Shown: in pieces, positions 1 to 13,700 of the stretch
Layout of the letters: each line of letters begins with the position of its first letter
How positions within the stretch are numbered: the first letter of the stretch is position 1
NCBI RefSeq assembly: GCF_000699445.3
Contig: NC_067196.1
Location: 60,517,364 to 60,581,363 of the forward strand
Reading direction: 5' to 3'
From: Schistosoma haematobium
Lineage: Eukaryota; Platyhelminthes; Trematoda; Strigeidida; Schistosomatidae
Length of the DNA stretch: 64,000 bases
Notes under the pieces: generated by a model
Databases searched by the model: none
The model's input: the letters and a program-made list of their open reading frames with translations, nothing else
Told to the model about the DNA's origin: nothing
Translations under genes and position numbers: made by a program

Positions 1-2059
1 TGTGTGATTTCGCTTACCCTACTGTTTCCTTTTATTACACTATCACTACTTAAAAGGTGTTAAGTGGAATACAATTAGGCACTGCGCGACAAATAGCAAA
101 TAAAATTGCTTATCACTCGATTTAATGACGGACCAAGTCATATGAGTGAAGGAGATGCCTAGGTCTACGTAAATTACAATTATCTATTCTTAAAAAATAT
201 CGAATGTACCTGGACAGAAGTTACAGTGATGAAGATAAGCAATTTGGTAAATGGCCAAGGCGAACTATTGTTGTCAGTCGGCATGACTGAGAAACATACT
301 GGAAACTAGAATACGAAAAATCTTTTACCTATTCGCTTTGAGACACAACAAAACCGGCTGAATGCGTCAATCTCTTGATCGAAGACCCCTAGCAGGTGTT
401 TAATTATAAACCTGCGGTACAATAATGTTGAATATTGCCTGCAGCTACATGAGTCACTAAGTTTCAGGCATTTACGCATTACTGCTCAGTAACACTGGTC
501 ATTTGAAGTTGGAATAGAATTTTTCAGAAAGCCAAGGTGGAAGCTCAGTCGAAAATCACTACCGAAATTACAAAACGTGATGAAGTTATTAGCAAAGTTT
601 CAATATAATGTATAATTACAAAGCTGACTTTCTGAGATATATGGGATAATCGCATCCTATTTTTTTATGACACATACCAACTGAAAATCTAGTGCTGTTA
701 ATTAAGAACCTTAAAGACTTGAAACTTGCAAAAAAGTATAAGGATAATGAGTATAAAAACATGTGTCGTTTTGGTGGCTCTGTATCTGATTTCAACTGGA
801 TCGTGTGAATGATTGCTATCGAAATGTATATCCCGGCGACCCTCGTATATAATCATCGACTTAACTTGCGCTAGTCGATAGCGAAGTTAAATGAGCCGAA
901 TAGAAGAGTAGATGTTGAATAGGCATATTTCATACAATCGCTGATCCACACAAACGATCAGAGAAACGAAGCAAAGAAATTTAAGCGAAACGGATTGGAG
1001 AAGGCATGTGAGCCAACTCAATTTCATCAGGCGTTACTCAATATTTATGGTCGTAGCAAAAAATAAGATACAGACACTCGATAAATAGGTCAAGCAATTA
1101 ACACACATACTATAATATGAAAACAGTCAAGGTTGATAGGCGAATAATTGACAAGGCAAAAATATAACTTGAGAAGAATCAATAACTTAGTCTGTCCGGA
1201 AGATAGAATGGTTTGTGTGGACTCAACAAAGTACTACACACTACGTTGTTTTACTGACCAGTATATTTTCGTCAGAATATAGAATACGATCCATCAAACT
1301 ACACTCAGCTTTACAGAATAGAATCAATGTGTTCTTTTGCACAGACCACAAAACTTCCTTGATCCCGTATATAACCAGTATTGGTGGTGAGGCTATTCGA
1401 GTAAGATGAAAATTGTATGATCTCCTATCATATGTCAGTCTTACCTGTCGGTCAGTACCTGACCTGGGTTACTCCAACATGGTATTCAAGTAGGGCAGCT
1501 ACTTTTCTGATTCCATAGAACAGATTTATTCTTACCAGAACAGTAAAGTAAATTAGTAAGAAAGGATTAGAGAAGTATGCAGCAAGGAAACCGCATCATA
1601 GACCAGCTGATGATGTGGAACTGTTTATCGAGAGTTGGTCATTCCTGACCTTTGTAAAAATCAGTAAGTTGTTCAGTGTTCTGTAATTCACAAAGGAACA
1701 TTGAAATAGTTTAGCATGTTGAACACTAGAGTCATACCCTAGTGATATTTTGTTGGACCTACCGTAATGACCGAACCCTTATTACTTGGTATGAACACAG
1801 ATTTTTTCGATGACTGAAGTTTAAAGCGCCCTTCTGTGCGGTGTGTGGGGTTCTGAATACCGTGAAACACAAAGGATGACATGACAAAGTATATTATTTA
1901 GAGAGGTTAGAGAGTTGACAAGCGAAAGTGTGACAACCACCTCATGCACAAATCCATAGTGTGAGATTAACTGATGCATGGTGGTTGTCCTCAACCTTGA
2001 GGGGGATCGATGAGCCGTTCGACGGCTGCTGTCATCTCTTACGGACAGTATTTCAATAC
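1..2059. other. No gene recognised (upstream flank)
   Basis: Only short frames (longest about 100 codons, minus strand 2132-1821, overlapping the CR1 piece). No repeat partner was found elsewhere in the window. Confidence 0.5.
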
Positions 2060-3420
2060 CACTCGCGAAACTCTTCAACATGTCTCTTTCACTCACCCAA
2101 CTCCCTAGAGATTGGAAAGACGCTATAGTCATTCCTGTATTTAAGAATGGTCAGAGACAGATCGTATCTAACTACCGGCCTGTCAGTCTAACTAGCATTG
2201 TCGTTAAGTTACTTGAAAAGATAATTCGGGTTAGGTTGCTAAGCCACATAGATTCACACAATCTGTTAGCTCCTGAGCAACATGGATTTCGTAACAGGTG
2301 TTCATGCCTGACTAACTTGTTGCGAGAGGGGATTGGACAGCAGCCTTAGATAAAGGTCTGTCTGTCGATGTGATATTCATAGATTTTAGCAGAGCATTTG
2401 ACAAGGTTTTATGCAGAAGCTCACGAGCTTCGGAACAATAGGTATTGTACAGGAGTGGATAGGAAACTTCTTATGTGACCACAGACAGAGTAAGGGTCAA
2501 CGGAACGCTATCCGATTGGAAGCCGGTCAAAAGTGGTGTACCTCAAGGCACCATCTTAGACACTCTGCTCTTCCGCTGTTGCTCAGGTCGTCGACATTAA
2601 TGTTTGCGGATGATGTAAAGATCTGTAGAACAATAAAAAGTGAAGCTGATCATCTGAATCTTCAAACTGACTTAGACGATTTAGTTAGATGAGCTCGAGG
2701 TTGGGGTTTAGAAAGAAATTCTATGAAGAGTATGCTTATGCACATCGGTCACGGTAATAGTTACCATTATACTATTGACGGTAAACCTCTTCCATGAGTT
2801 CGAGAACATAAAGACTTGGGAGTAATAATAAGCCATGACTTAAAAACAACTGCGCATTGCAAAGCAGCCGCTGTCGAAGTTTTTCGTGCGTTATGGTCAC
2901 GTCGCCGAGCGTTCAAATCTTTTGACATGGAAATGTTTAGAATTTTATATCCTACCTATGTAAGACCATATTTAGAGTACTGTACCCAAGCAGCTAGCCC
3001 ACGCCTGGTAACGGATACTAACTCACTTGAGCGTGTCCAGCGTGTGGGAACAAAATTAGCGAAGGGTCTTTCTAGACTCCTTTACGATGAGCGTTTAAAA
3101 CGCCTAAACCTTTTCCCCTTGTCGTATTGTAGGACGCGAGGTGACCTTATACTGGCATTTCGTATCTTTAACTATGATTTGAGTGTTAATGTTTCTTATC
3201 TTTTTGCTCCCTCCAGCACTAATAATTTCCGAGGTCACAGCAAGAAGGTTCACAAACCGCGACCTAATCAACGTAAAGTGGGGTCCCCTTTTTCTGATCT
3301 AGTAATCAATCATTGGAACGCCTTACCCGAACAAGTGGTATCAGCCCCATCAGTGAATATTTTCAAGGAGAAACTGGAACTTCACTGGAAGGAAATCTGT
3401 CAGGATTAACACAGGCTCAC
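2060..3420 (+). pseudogene. CR1/jockey-type non-LTR retrotransposon, broken reverse transcriptase
   Basis: Three + frames read in succession as one RT: fingers (NYRPVSLTSIVVKLLEKII at about 2170-2230; EQHGFR), palm (IDFSRAFDKV at about 2380-2405; FADDV at 2603-2617), then thumb/C-terminal region in one open block 2816-3409 (MFRILYPTYVRPYLEY, FSDLVINHWNALPEQVV, stop). Several frameshifts and stops make it non-functional. The style fits CR1-clade elements such as schistosome SR1/Perere relatives; the exact family is not assigned. It lies upstream of cic. Confidence 0.85.
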
Positions 3421-4539
3421 CAACCTGCTATCCTTATTGCTGAAGACTGACATTCACTGACCCAACTGATGGGTGATATGGCCAGGACTCAGTGATATTT
3501 CACTGACCTCACAACCTGAATAATCGAAGTATGCCAACTCAGTCAAATCACAATTCACAAATGTAGGTATACTCGGAAAGCTATCGACATGTGGAGAAAC
3601 ATTTAATCTGAGCTGGTTAGTGGGTACAAAGAATGAGTAGCAAGGCATTCCCGCTCGAGACCCGGTGTTGATGTGTGACCGAGTACCTTCAGCTAGGTGT
3701 GTTCAGCGAAGCTAATGAGGTCAGCATCAATGTCAGAGACTTACAGAACCATAAATCTTAGGGATTTATTCAACGCTACGATGGTGATTGAGAATTGCTT
3801 CTATATGGTTGGGGATGAAGAGTGAGTGGGTTGTAAAGTGTTTCTTAAGTCTAAATTTAAAAGAAATATTTATTTTGACGTGCGTAAATAAGTTCAATTT
3901 TCAGCAAAACAGATGCTTATTATACCAAACTTTGTATGTATTACTGTGAATCGACCTAAAGTATATTGGACCAATCGGAACATAGTCTTTGTGATCAATT
4001 TCGTTTCTCAGTTTATTTCCGAAGGTCGTGTGCTTTTTGTAAGTTCAGTGGTTTGACTGTACGTTCGTTACTGAATTTTGATAGTTACATCATTATCTAT
4101 CTATACTAAAATTTAAGTGCATATGTCAGCCCTCAACTGTTTTTGTCGTAACTGTGTTATGCTACATACCACTTGACTTGATTAACTTTACCATAAAATT
4201 CCCCAAATGTAAAACTAAAAGTAGACATCTACTGATTTTGAAAACAGGTTAAATTCAGTGTATCTTTCATGACAACCGAGAGAGCATAACCACATAATGC
4301 AAACTCAATACATTCACTATGGTGCCTCAAAATACAAATTATAATTATAATTCTAATTTGTATATTAGGCTTGTTACATATATGTTCTGCGTCTTTCATA
4401 GAGCATGGATAATTTTAGGATTGTTTTCTACGGAAACAATGACATGTCCATTTTGAGACTCAATTAACTTCCCTGTAGAATGTCATTATTTTTCTTGTGA
4501 ATCTACAACACCTATCTTTTCAGCTCGCTTTAGTTTTTC
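3421..4539. other. Gap between CR1 remnant and cic exon 1
   Basis: Nothing coding is seen. It may hold cic 5' UTR or promoter, but no TATA/initiator arrangement could be singled out. Confidence 0.4.
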
Positions 4540-4556
4540 TTTGTTTACTGTCAGTT
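4540..4556 (+). promoter_or_regulatory. Candidate cis- or trans-splice acceptor before the cic start codon
   Basis: A T-rich run (TTTTTCTTTGTTTACTGTCAG) ends in AG at 4553-4554, only 15 bases before the ATG. It has the form of a 3' splice site. Schistosomes add a spliced leader to some mRNAs, so this could be a trans-splice acceptor or the end of a 5'-UTR intron. The sequence alone does not distinguish them. Confidence 0.4.
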
Positions 4557-4569
4557 ACAAATCCACATT

Positions 4570-4717
4570 ATGGACACAAACTCCTTACCGTCAGACATCA
4601 GACCAACCAGTACAGTCGTTTCTACAAACGAATTTACCGATGGAGGTCAGGTGATAAGAAATATTAATTTTGGAGATACAGTCGCTTCCATATGTTCTAT
4701 AAAGACTGAAAACGAAA
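4570..4717 (+). CDS. cic: cic exon 1 (initiator)
   Basis: The ATG at 4570 (context CACATTATGG) opens a frame of 49 codons plus one base (MDTNSLPSD...), ending at a GTACGT donor. The left-over base joins exon 2 to make an Asn codon and continues exactly in the exon 2 frame. A pyrimidine-rich stretch ending in AG at 4553-4554 lies just upstream, so this exon probably begins at 4555. There is no conserved motif; an additional upstream coding exon cannot be excluded. Confidence 0.6.
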
Positions 4718-7700
4718 GTACGTGACTTTCATTTGTTTCTGTTTATTGCTTTTATATCCACATTTAAAGTGATATATCTTGACTGAAAGCAGTGGTGCTC
4801 AGTGTTGATATTCAAAATCCATTCTTTTCTGGTTCTTTACAAAATTTACAAATCTGAGTTTCCAAGAATATAAGGTGTATGAGTGTGGAAAATTTAATCG
4901 TCACTCTTAATGCCAGTTCACGAAGATGAAAGTTACAAAAGTCACCAATATTTTGTCAAAAGTACTTAATATTCACTTAGGAGAACTAGCGTTAGCACAT
5001 GACCATCATATTTCATCACTTTCATTTGCAAACTCGCAAGTTTCGGACTTCATTATTACGGTTTACAAGGTTTTGTAGGCTATAAATTGCTGTCATCTAA
5101 TAAGTGTTGCTGGTATTCTGGGAAACAAGATTAACAATCAGATCAATATTGCCAGTTGTTTAATTTGATGGCGAGACAGTCGTTTTCAAGTACTCTTTTC
5201 ATCAAACTTAGTCCGAGGTTTCATTGATAGCACCCTAGTAGACGACCTAAATTCAAGTCATTTTTTGTCCTTCCAGGAGAAATCAATTTGAAATTCTCCT
5301 GAAGCTTAAAATGGTGGCTTAGTATAAGACTGATAACTTTACAACTAAATCTCAGAAAACAAAATTCATGAATAGTCATCTTCCTGAGACGTGAATCTTT
5401 CTCGTTATATAGATGTATTTTACTAGGCTTTCTTGTGCTACAAATGACATGTAAGATTACCTTCGTTTACTTAGTTAAGGACTGTTGAATAAAATTCGAA
5501 CTCGTAGCTGATTGCTAGAAATAAAGTCTTTAGAACCCATGAGTAACTAGTAAAAGTCTCCTATCCAACTATCTAGCCTTTAAGGAAAAAAATCAGCTTT
5601 AATCAAGACAGGATTTGGTTATCAATATAACATAGAGTCTGACTCAATCTACGGTAAACATATTTTTGGTTTACCTAGTCCGACCAGACCAAGGAGTTAG
5701 TAAAATTGAATGAATTCCGATTAACTTATTTTGGCTACAAATCTTACATACCCGTAGGGTATTATTGATAGAAAGATAAATATACCTTCGCAACCATTTA
5801 TTTGAGACTATGTAGTTAATTTTTTTGATCAAAAGCGACTATTATTACTATACTAAACATAAAGTTACCTTACAGACCCACAGTTTCATGTTTGATTGTG
5901 AAGTATTCTAAATGAACTTCGTGAAAATGATTTTCTGTTAGACTAATTGTTTTGTAACTTGATGGGTATATTAGATTTCGATGGAAATATTCAGTTAAGA
6001 TATTGTTTTCAAATTTGTTTTGGAAACTACTTGATCGCTCTTCAATTAACTCTCAGCATTGGATGGAACACCCTAAATATCTGTGTGAAATATAACTGAA
6101 TACAGATAGACTATTGTTATAAGTATTCTTGGGATCGTAACCTGAAATATAAGCTGTTAGGAAGCATTTGGGTCAGTACTTAAATTTTTAAGATAAAAGG
6201 AACAATATTTGACAGGTTGCGTTAAAAGATAATTCATCTGTTTATTTGTAGTCATGACTTTACTGATAGATTTCCCGCACCTAATCCTGCCCACCATAGG
6301 AAATCATGATGCACGGTGATCAGGCATACACAACACATCACAATCACTTAAATGGATGGAATATCACAGCTTCGTTGTGATACATGCTCTAATTGCTTTT
6401 ATATTTACATAAATTCGTGTACTTCAGCTAGAATTTACAATCCACGTCGTTTATCTCATTTGTCATTCCCTTTTTTCCACTTGTAATTTATAAATCCTTT
6501 CGCTAAAATTATTCTTTCTCTTATACATAATTTGTGATGTGGTTGGCTACTTTCCACTTCTTACGAATGACCCAGACTTCACGAAATTTATCCATAGTCA
6601 TTTAATCCTTTGTGTTCCGAGTATACGGAGCTCTCTAAGTAATTATTTTTCATTGTTTAATTTACTTGACCTGTTCATCGATCCTTGTTTAAGTATGTAG
6701 ATCACTTTGGGTTCCTTGTGTTTGACGAATTCTTTGGTAGGAAAGGACATAACTACAGGCTGTTAATATATTAATCTCAATGTATTTATACTTAAAGTTT
6801 CGTATTTATGACATTCGGGAACCATTTCGTAACCTTGAGAATGCATTAGGAACGTTCTTGTTTGGGATTTTGTTTCAAATTAGTATTGTTTTGTCTTATT
6901 TGTGTTCAGGATATCAATAAGTTTTTTTCTATTAGTCCGGACGTAATTGACATTCATCAACCAATTAACTGTTATCATGTAATACCCTAAGATGAACTTC
7001 AGTATCACTCACCATAAGCGTTATTTTTTACTAAACGGAACTATGACATCTGAATACTCAAAGTTGATTAAAATTTTTCCAGGTAGATCAGTCATGATGA
7101 AAGGATCACGTCTAAGAGTATCTATCTATAACAAAATAAGGTAAGCAAATAATGAAAGTAACTCCAATGAAATCTTTGTTGAGTAGACAACTCACAGTAT
7201 ATCTCAATTTGTCATAAACAATAAGGAATCCAGCGCAAATGTGTATAGAGTTAAGTCTTTTCATCTCACCAACGTAGAAGAAAAATTAACAATCTCCACA
7301 ACACAGTAGTAGAGTGATAGTGTTGATAATAATAAAAAGCTAAACATAGAAAATATGGCTCTAAAAGGCTGAAAAAGGTAGAGGAATAGAGTGATATTTG
7401 AGTTCAATAACTAAAAGAAAGTGGTCAATGAATGTGTAAATTCACCGCAACTGATTGTAAGCTGTGTTACCTAGGTTATGCATCCACTAAATATAATTAT
7501 CATGTGGGCTTCAATCAAGTAGTTAACACACCAAAATATCTTAAAGCGATAGCCAATGACTTCATGAACTGATGAAATGTCTCGGTTTAGCTTCTGTTAG
7601 CTCTCTTCAAACATCCCAATTCTAATATATTTTAATTACTGAGTCAGGGGCGGCGACCTAAAATGCACACCACATACCACACTCACTTCGGTCGATAAAG

Positions 7701-10700
7701 AATTATAGTAGTCATTAATCATTTAGTTAGTGAATGTACAGCCATACTATAACCATTGGTGGTGTTTGCCTTCGTTTTAGGCCACATAGAAACATCACCT
7801 AACTGTTAGAACTAACCAAGAATAACCAACATAGTCTTGACTATACTCACAAAATTAATTTTTATCTAAAAATTTTATATCGAGTTGTTTATCCACTGAA
7901 TAGCATTATAGGTGGATAAAACAAATCGATTCCACCAACGAATTATAGTTTGATTTATCCATGTCCCTAGTTAGTTTTACCAGACAAAAGTCATGTGATT
8001 ATTTCTAGGCCATTTCTGACTGCTTAATGGCCGAATTTTAAGTGTGACAGTGGTAATGATCTTTGTATTGTACGTAACATAATAAAATAAAGCGATATCC
8101 ATTAATCTAGGGGTTTTATAACTAGTATTTATATCACATGATTTCCAGCATTTTATTGTCCAATCGTAATATCGAAAAGCAGACTAATTACAAACGGTTA
8201 ACCAATTAAATTATTCTATGCAATGGATTTTTTCGGTAATCTAAGTTGAAGGTAAAGTTCGAACTGAAAGATGTTACTACAGATTACCGTAATAGTACAC
8301 TCGGACTAATTTATTATGACTTGGTTATCATTCGACTGATACATCAGTTGAGCTATTTTTACAGATATTTGCTATGGTCAAAGTATGTTTTACTTGTTTC
8401 GTTTATTTTGTTCTAGTTAACGGATCAATATATCAGGAGCAACTCACATGTTTATTTTATTTGTGTGTATATTTCTATTTTTATTGTCATATATCCCTTG
8501 AATATGATGACTGTAAATTTCATACAACCTCTAGTTTGATAGAAATATGATCACAAGATTCTCCTCAATGTTGCTCTGATCTGCTACAATCTATCCATCT
8601 ACGTAAATAAAAGTCGACCGTTTATGTATTTATTTTGCAAAGCCAATATGACAATTAACCGAAATTTTCTGTAATATTGACTCATCAGGTTTACTCTATT
8701 AATATAAGCTATCTAGTGAATTTTATGCCTATTAAGATTTATTCGTTGAGGATGTGAATATTGTAAAAATTTGTTGATCTTTTTTTCTGCTTATTTCGAT
8801 TGTGAATACAATTATTTCTGCTTTTCTATAATTTTTAGACTCTCCACTCTGTAAAGACAATGTCTGTTTTGCCGATACAACTCCCAAGTCAGTACTAAAT
8901 GCTCCAACTCTATCTACATGTTATGATGACAACAACAACAGTTCTTTGTGCCTAATACAATCGGCATCTAAATTAGATTTAACTTCACATACAGATCAGT
9001 TACCTTCTCACTGGCGAAGACTAAAAAAGCGTACTTCGGACATACTTGTAATGCAAAATAAGAATCCAACAACTTCAAGCACTCTCGAATCTCAAATCTC
9101 TTCTTTCTCTATAGCTACTTGTAACTCTGAAACTAGCTCATTTCTTCCAACTACTACAAATACTGTCAGCACTTGCGGCATTAGTGGTTATAACAATGTA
9201 GAGATGTCAAATTCTGATATGGAGTTGAACAAAAATTGCTTGTACCAAAGTTCTCCATCTTCAACTTCCGCTATTATCCCGTTGGCTAATGCATCTCTTT
9301 TGTTAAATCCCGGAAAATTCTATCCACCCAATTCTAAGTGGATTTCACCCGGTGCAAGTGGGTCTTCGATTGCAGCCGCATTGACAGCTGTAAATATACA
9401 ACAAAGATTTAAGAAAGTAAGCCCGAATTTTTCATCATAAATAACTCCTGTAAGTTTTGATAGTTTGATAGTAGCTTGCTAGATGAAGATACTCACTGTC
9501 AGTTCTGCACACTTAGTATTTCTTGCCAATATCTAGTAATCTTTAAGGTTACTAAAAATGATGACTATTAGACCATATGTGAACGCATCGACGTTGAACA
9601 CTAAAAAAAACTATGGGTTTAAGCAAACACACTTCGTATCATAAACAGTAAGTATTTGAGTCAAAAGACGAGGGTATACGTTAAATATCAGAATGTTCAA
9701 GCTCATAAAGACAGTACATTTGACCCCTTCACAATCAATTCAGAGCCCTTCCATATAGGGTCTTTTATATCTAATTCTTATCATTCCGACGATTCTGTCT
9801 GATAAAAATCTCATCCAGATGATTTACACCAAATGTTGTTGAGCTTATGAACCACTTTGGTCTTGTTACATGTAGCTTCTCTAAACTCAACCCCACCTTA
9901 AAAGGCATCTCATTGAGTTAGGTAGTGATTAAAGATACTCAACACAAAACATTCATCAATCAGCATAGATTCACGACCCCGTTGACCCAAATATCATCGT
10001 AGTTTAGGACTCAAAACACTACCAGTCCTTCACCTTGTGGTGGTGGACACGGAGAGTCCACCTAGAGGAGTCGGAAAACCCTTATTCCAAATCAATGATG
10101 CACATGGGCTCCAGTACCCTGAGGGAAAAATGGCGTATGAACAAATCGTTGGTCACCGGATACCATGGGGCTTCATCTCCTTACGATGCTCCACTGCCTT
10201 GTGGATCAGACCTTTAGGTCGAAGGCTCCGTGTGTGGCCCCCTAAGAAAACCACCTGCTTCGGTTTTGGCACCCGGGCAGTACCACACCCCTCACACATA
10301 TCAAATGAGATTTGTGTGGCGCATATGTATCTGGTGCCTCCTTGTACCAGTATTTATGTTTTCAAATAAATAAATAAATAAAAACTTAGACCGATACACA
10401 ACGTTTTTTAGGTTTTCCGTCCCTGACTTACTTTTACCTATCTTACTGTTAGTTTAAAACTCCTCTCACCTTTGATTTGGTAACACTGTATTAACTAACC
10501 CGTGCTTACTGTGTTGACTTATATAGAATTTACTTATCAACGAATAATAACCTCTAATAATAATAGTATCTCTCCAAACTATCACTTTTATTACTGTCGC
10601 TTTTTGCCTTTTTGGAAACAAATTGTCTTTAGAAAGTGTGATGATAGTTTTGATTAATTAACTACTGGAACGATTATTTAGTTAATGGTTGGTCGTTTAC

Positions 10701-13700
10701 AAGTTGTATCGACGTTTGCACAGATTTTTCCTGATAAGAAACTTCTATTTTTCTGTGAAACCATCATTTTATATTTTACTGTGACTGATTAAGTTCAAGA
10801 CCATGTTTTTTCTCTTCGCCAAGCACTTTCACGTTACTATAACTATTCCAGATCAACAATCATCAAATTTTTTGACATTCAGTCTACATTTAATTTACTG
10901 CGCAGTACAATGATCTAGATTAAATAATGCATCTGGAAGTTTTGTTTATATTCCAAAAAGCTCTATGTACGAACTCTTTAGGGTAAAACACGGACACACT
11001 ACCACTTAATTTCATTGTTTAAAATTAGCTGTGGTGTTAAGTAGGGTTGCCAAATATAATCATTGTTCTCCAATTTTACCATCAATGTTGTTTTGGAAGT
11101 TCCTTGGTGCTCCATTGTACCGAACGTTTTCCTCACCGGATTTTAATTCTATGATATCGTCAAAACTTTTACTTGTTAACAATATGGTAATTGTCAATGT
11201 AGTCGGTGTTTTTTTTTCGAATAAAAAACCTCAATCTCTTAAAATGCTTCTACGTGATTAGTATATGTGCTGTTTTGATCATATATAGGTTCTGTTACTA
11301 TTCTTAAACTTATTATGGGTAACTGCTGTTCTAAATTAAAAAGGCTACTTGTTCTTGGCTCTAGCATTTAAAGATTCTGTCTAACCTAGTTTTTGTATGA
11401 GTCAGTCAACTCAGATGTCTCATTTTTGAAAATTACGACCACAATTTCACGAACATTTATAATATTCGTAATAATAACAAGAATAATTTTAGAATGTGTT
11501 ACGTTTTACCTACAGACATTAGACGATTTCACAACTACCGTACCACAAATGATGGTCAGTAATTTAAGAAAATCTAATGTCTATAAATGACACATTGTAA
11601 TATGTTTTCACTTGTGTACTCACTGCATACCCCCAAATGTCCTGGTACGGCCGAGGGTGTGGAGAGTTAGCTCTCCCTATCTAAATACTCTCAAATGGCC
11701 ACGCGTATACAGTCGCTACCAGGTAAGTCCTACTCACTGCCTTCTCGTGGCGGGGATGTTGTTTACGGAATTAAGAGGATGGAAAGCGAATGGCCGGCGT
11801 TTTAACCGGGTTGGTGAATACGTAGGATCCACCTAGGGGAGTTGGAAAACAATGATTACAAGCCATTGGTGTACACGGGCACCAGGATCCTAAGGAAACA
11901 TGGCGTATGAATCTATTTTTGGTAACCGGCTACCATAGGACTGCATCTCCTGACGTTGCTCCATTGCCTTGTGGATTAGACCTTCAGGTCAAAGGTTCAG
12001 GGTGTGGCCCTCTAAGAAAACGACCTGCTCCGGTTCAGGAACCCGGACACCATCCCGGCCCTCACATAAGTCGAATGACTTATGTGGCGCATATCTATTC
12101 GGTACCTCTTTGTACTAATGTTTATGTTTACATAAATAAATAAAACTCGGTCTACAGAGTTAAATGCTGGATTTCGGTCAAGAAAAACTATAATTGTTGA
12201 GCGCCGATAAGAATGCCTGTGTTCCAGAACCTGACGAATGGTGAATATGTGGCCAACGCAGCCATGACCAGGTCTGAAGCCAGCTTGATTCTCTCGTGTT
12301 TGCAGTTCACGAGTCTTAGTTAGGCGTCCGACAACAATTGAGGCTAGTATTTTGGATGCTATGTTAGTCAAACTAATCCCTCTATGGTTATCACAGGATG
12401 ATTTTAACCCTTTCTTATATATTTGGACGATAAGTGATTGTGACCAGTAAGATGGGATTACGTCCAACTCCCAGATTTTAGCTAAAGTATTAGTCAACCT
12501 AATCGCTAAAATTGGACCACCATCCTTGAAGACTTCTGACGCCAATCCATCTGGACCAGCTGCCCTTCCTCGTTTCAGATTAATTATAGCCTTTTGAACT
12601 TCAGCAAGAATTGAGGGACCTACTTCAATGTTCCATTCACGCTGTCTGGGAATGGAGGGTAGTTGTAGAGTAGCCAAAGGCCAGATGAACTGCTCCTTAA
12701 AATGTTCCGCCCATCGTTCTAAACGTCTAAACTGGGAGCAGATAAGAGTGTCATCTTCTTCCGAGATAGTCTCACTCACACTTGAATTATTAATTCCAGT
12801 TTCTTTCATTGGTCTGTAGAGCTGTATTGTGTTGCCTGCTAGCCGCCACCTTTTCCATCTAGTTGGCTATTAGTGCCATCCACTTCTCACGGTCGTTCCT
12901 TAGACTTTGGCTTAACATAGATCTGATCTGTTTTCGCTCTTCATCATGTTGCCAGATTTTAGCTAAATATTGACAGAAACGACGAAAATGCAATGACATG
13001 TGTCCCTATCTTTCCGAGTTCTTACAGAGCCTTTTTGCTAATCAGTACATTAGCGACTGTTAACAGGGATCCAGTCTAATAGTGCTTGTTATGCCCTCGT
13101 ACTTAGTGCTATGCCTACATCTAGCCATCGGGGCGCCAGATACGCGGAGGATGTATCTCGTTGGCTCTCCGTTTTGCCGAGATGAGGTCAAGTAAATGAC
13201 CACACTAGGATCTTGTATGCGTGTTTCGGAGAAACAGCATACATCAATGGTACGAGATTCTAGGGTTTTAGCCAAGGAGACCTGCTGACCGTTTTGAAAT
13301 AGGGTGCATACGTTGAGGGCTTCAATGCTTAGTTCCGAGTGATGTTTCAATAGACTTGGGACAGTGTTTCGCTCACTAGAATCGTTGGTCATAGTGACAC
13401 TTGAGGGGGAAGTCAAAAGAGGAAGTTTAGAGTCGAAAGTTGACGTGGGAGAAATAATAGGAATTGAAGAGGGAGGTTGATTATGAATACTGATACGTCT
13501 TGTCGATGAAACGCTATATACGATTCCTAAGCTATCTGGTAACCCGCAGACTAGAACTACACAGCGACTTGAACACCAGAGAGAAGATGTAAGTATGAGA
13601 GGAAAAACACTTTATTCCAAGGTTCATTTTTCTTCAGAAAATCATGGGTATTTATAGATGCTGGCGTCTATTAAATCAACAGCATATTTCAGCCAATCCG

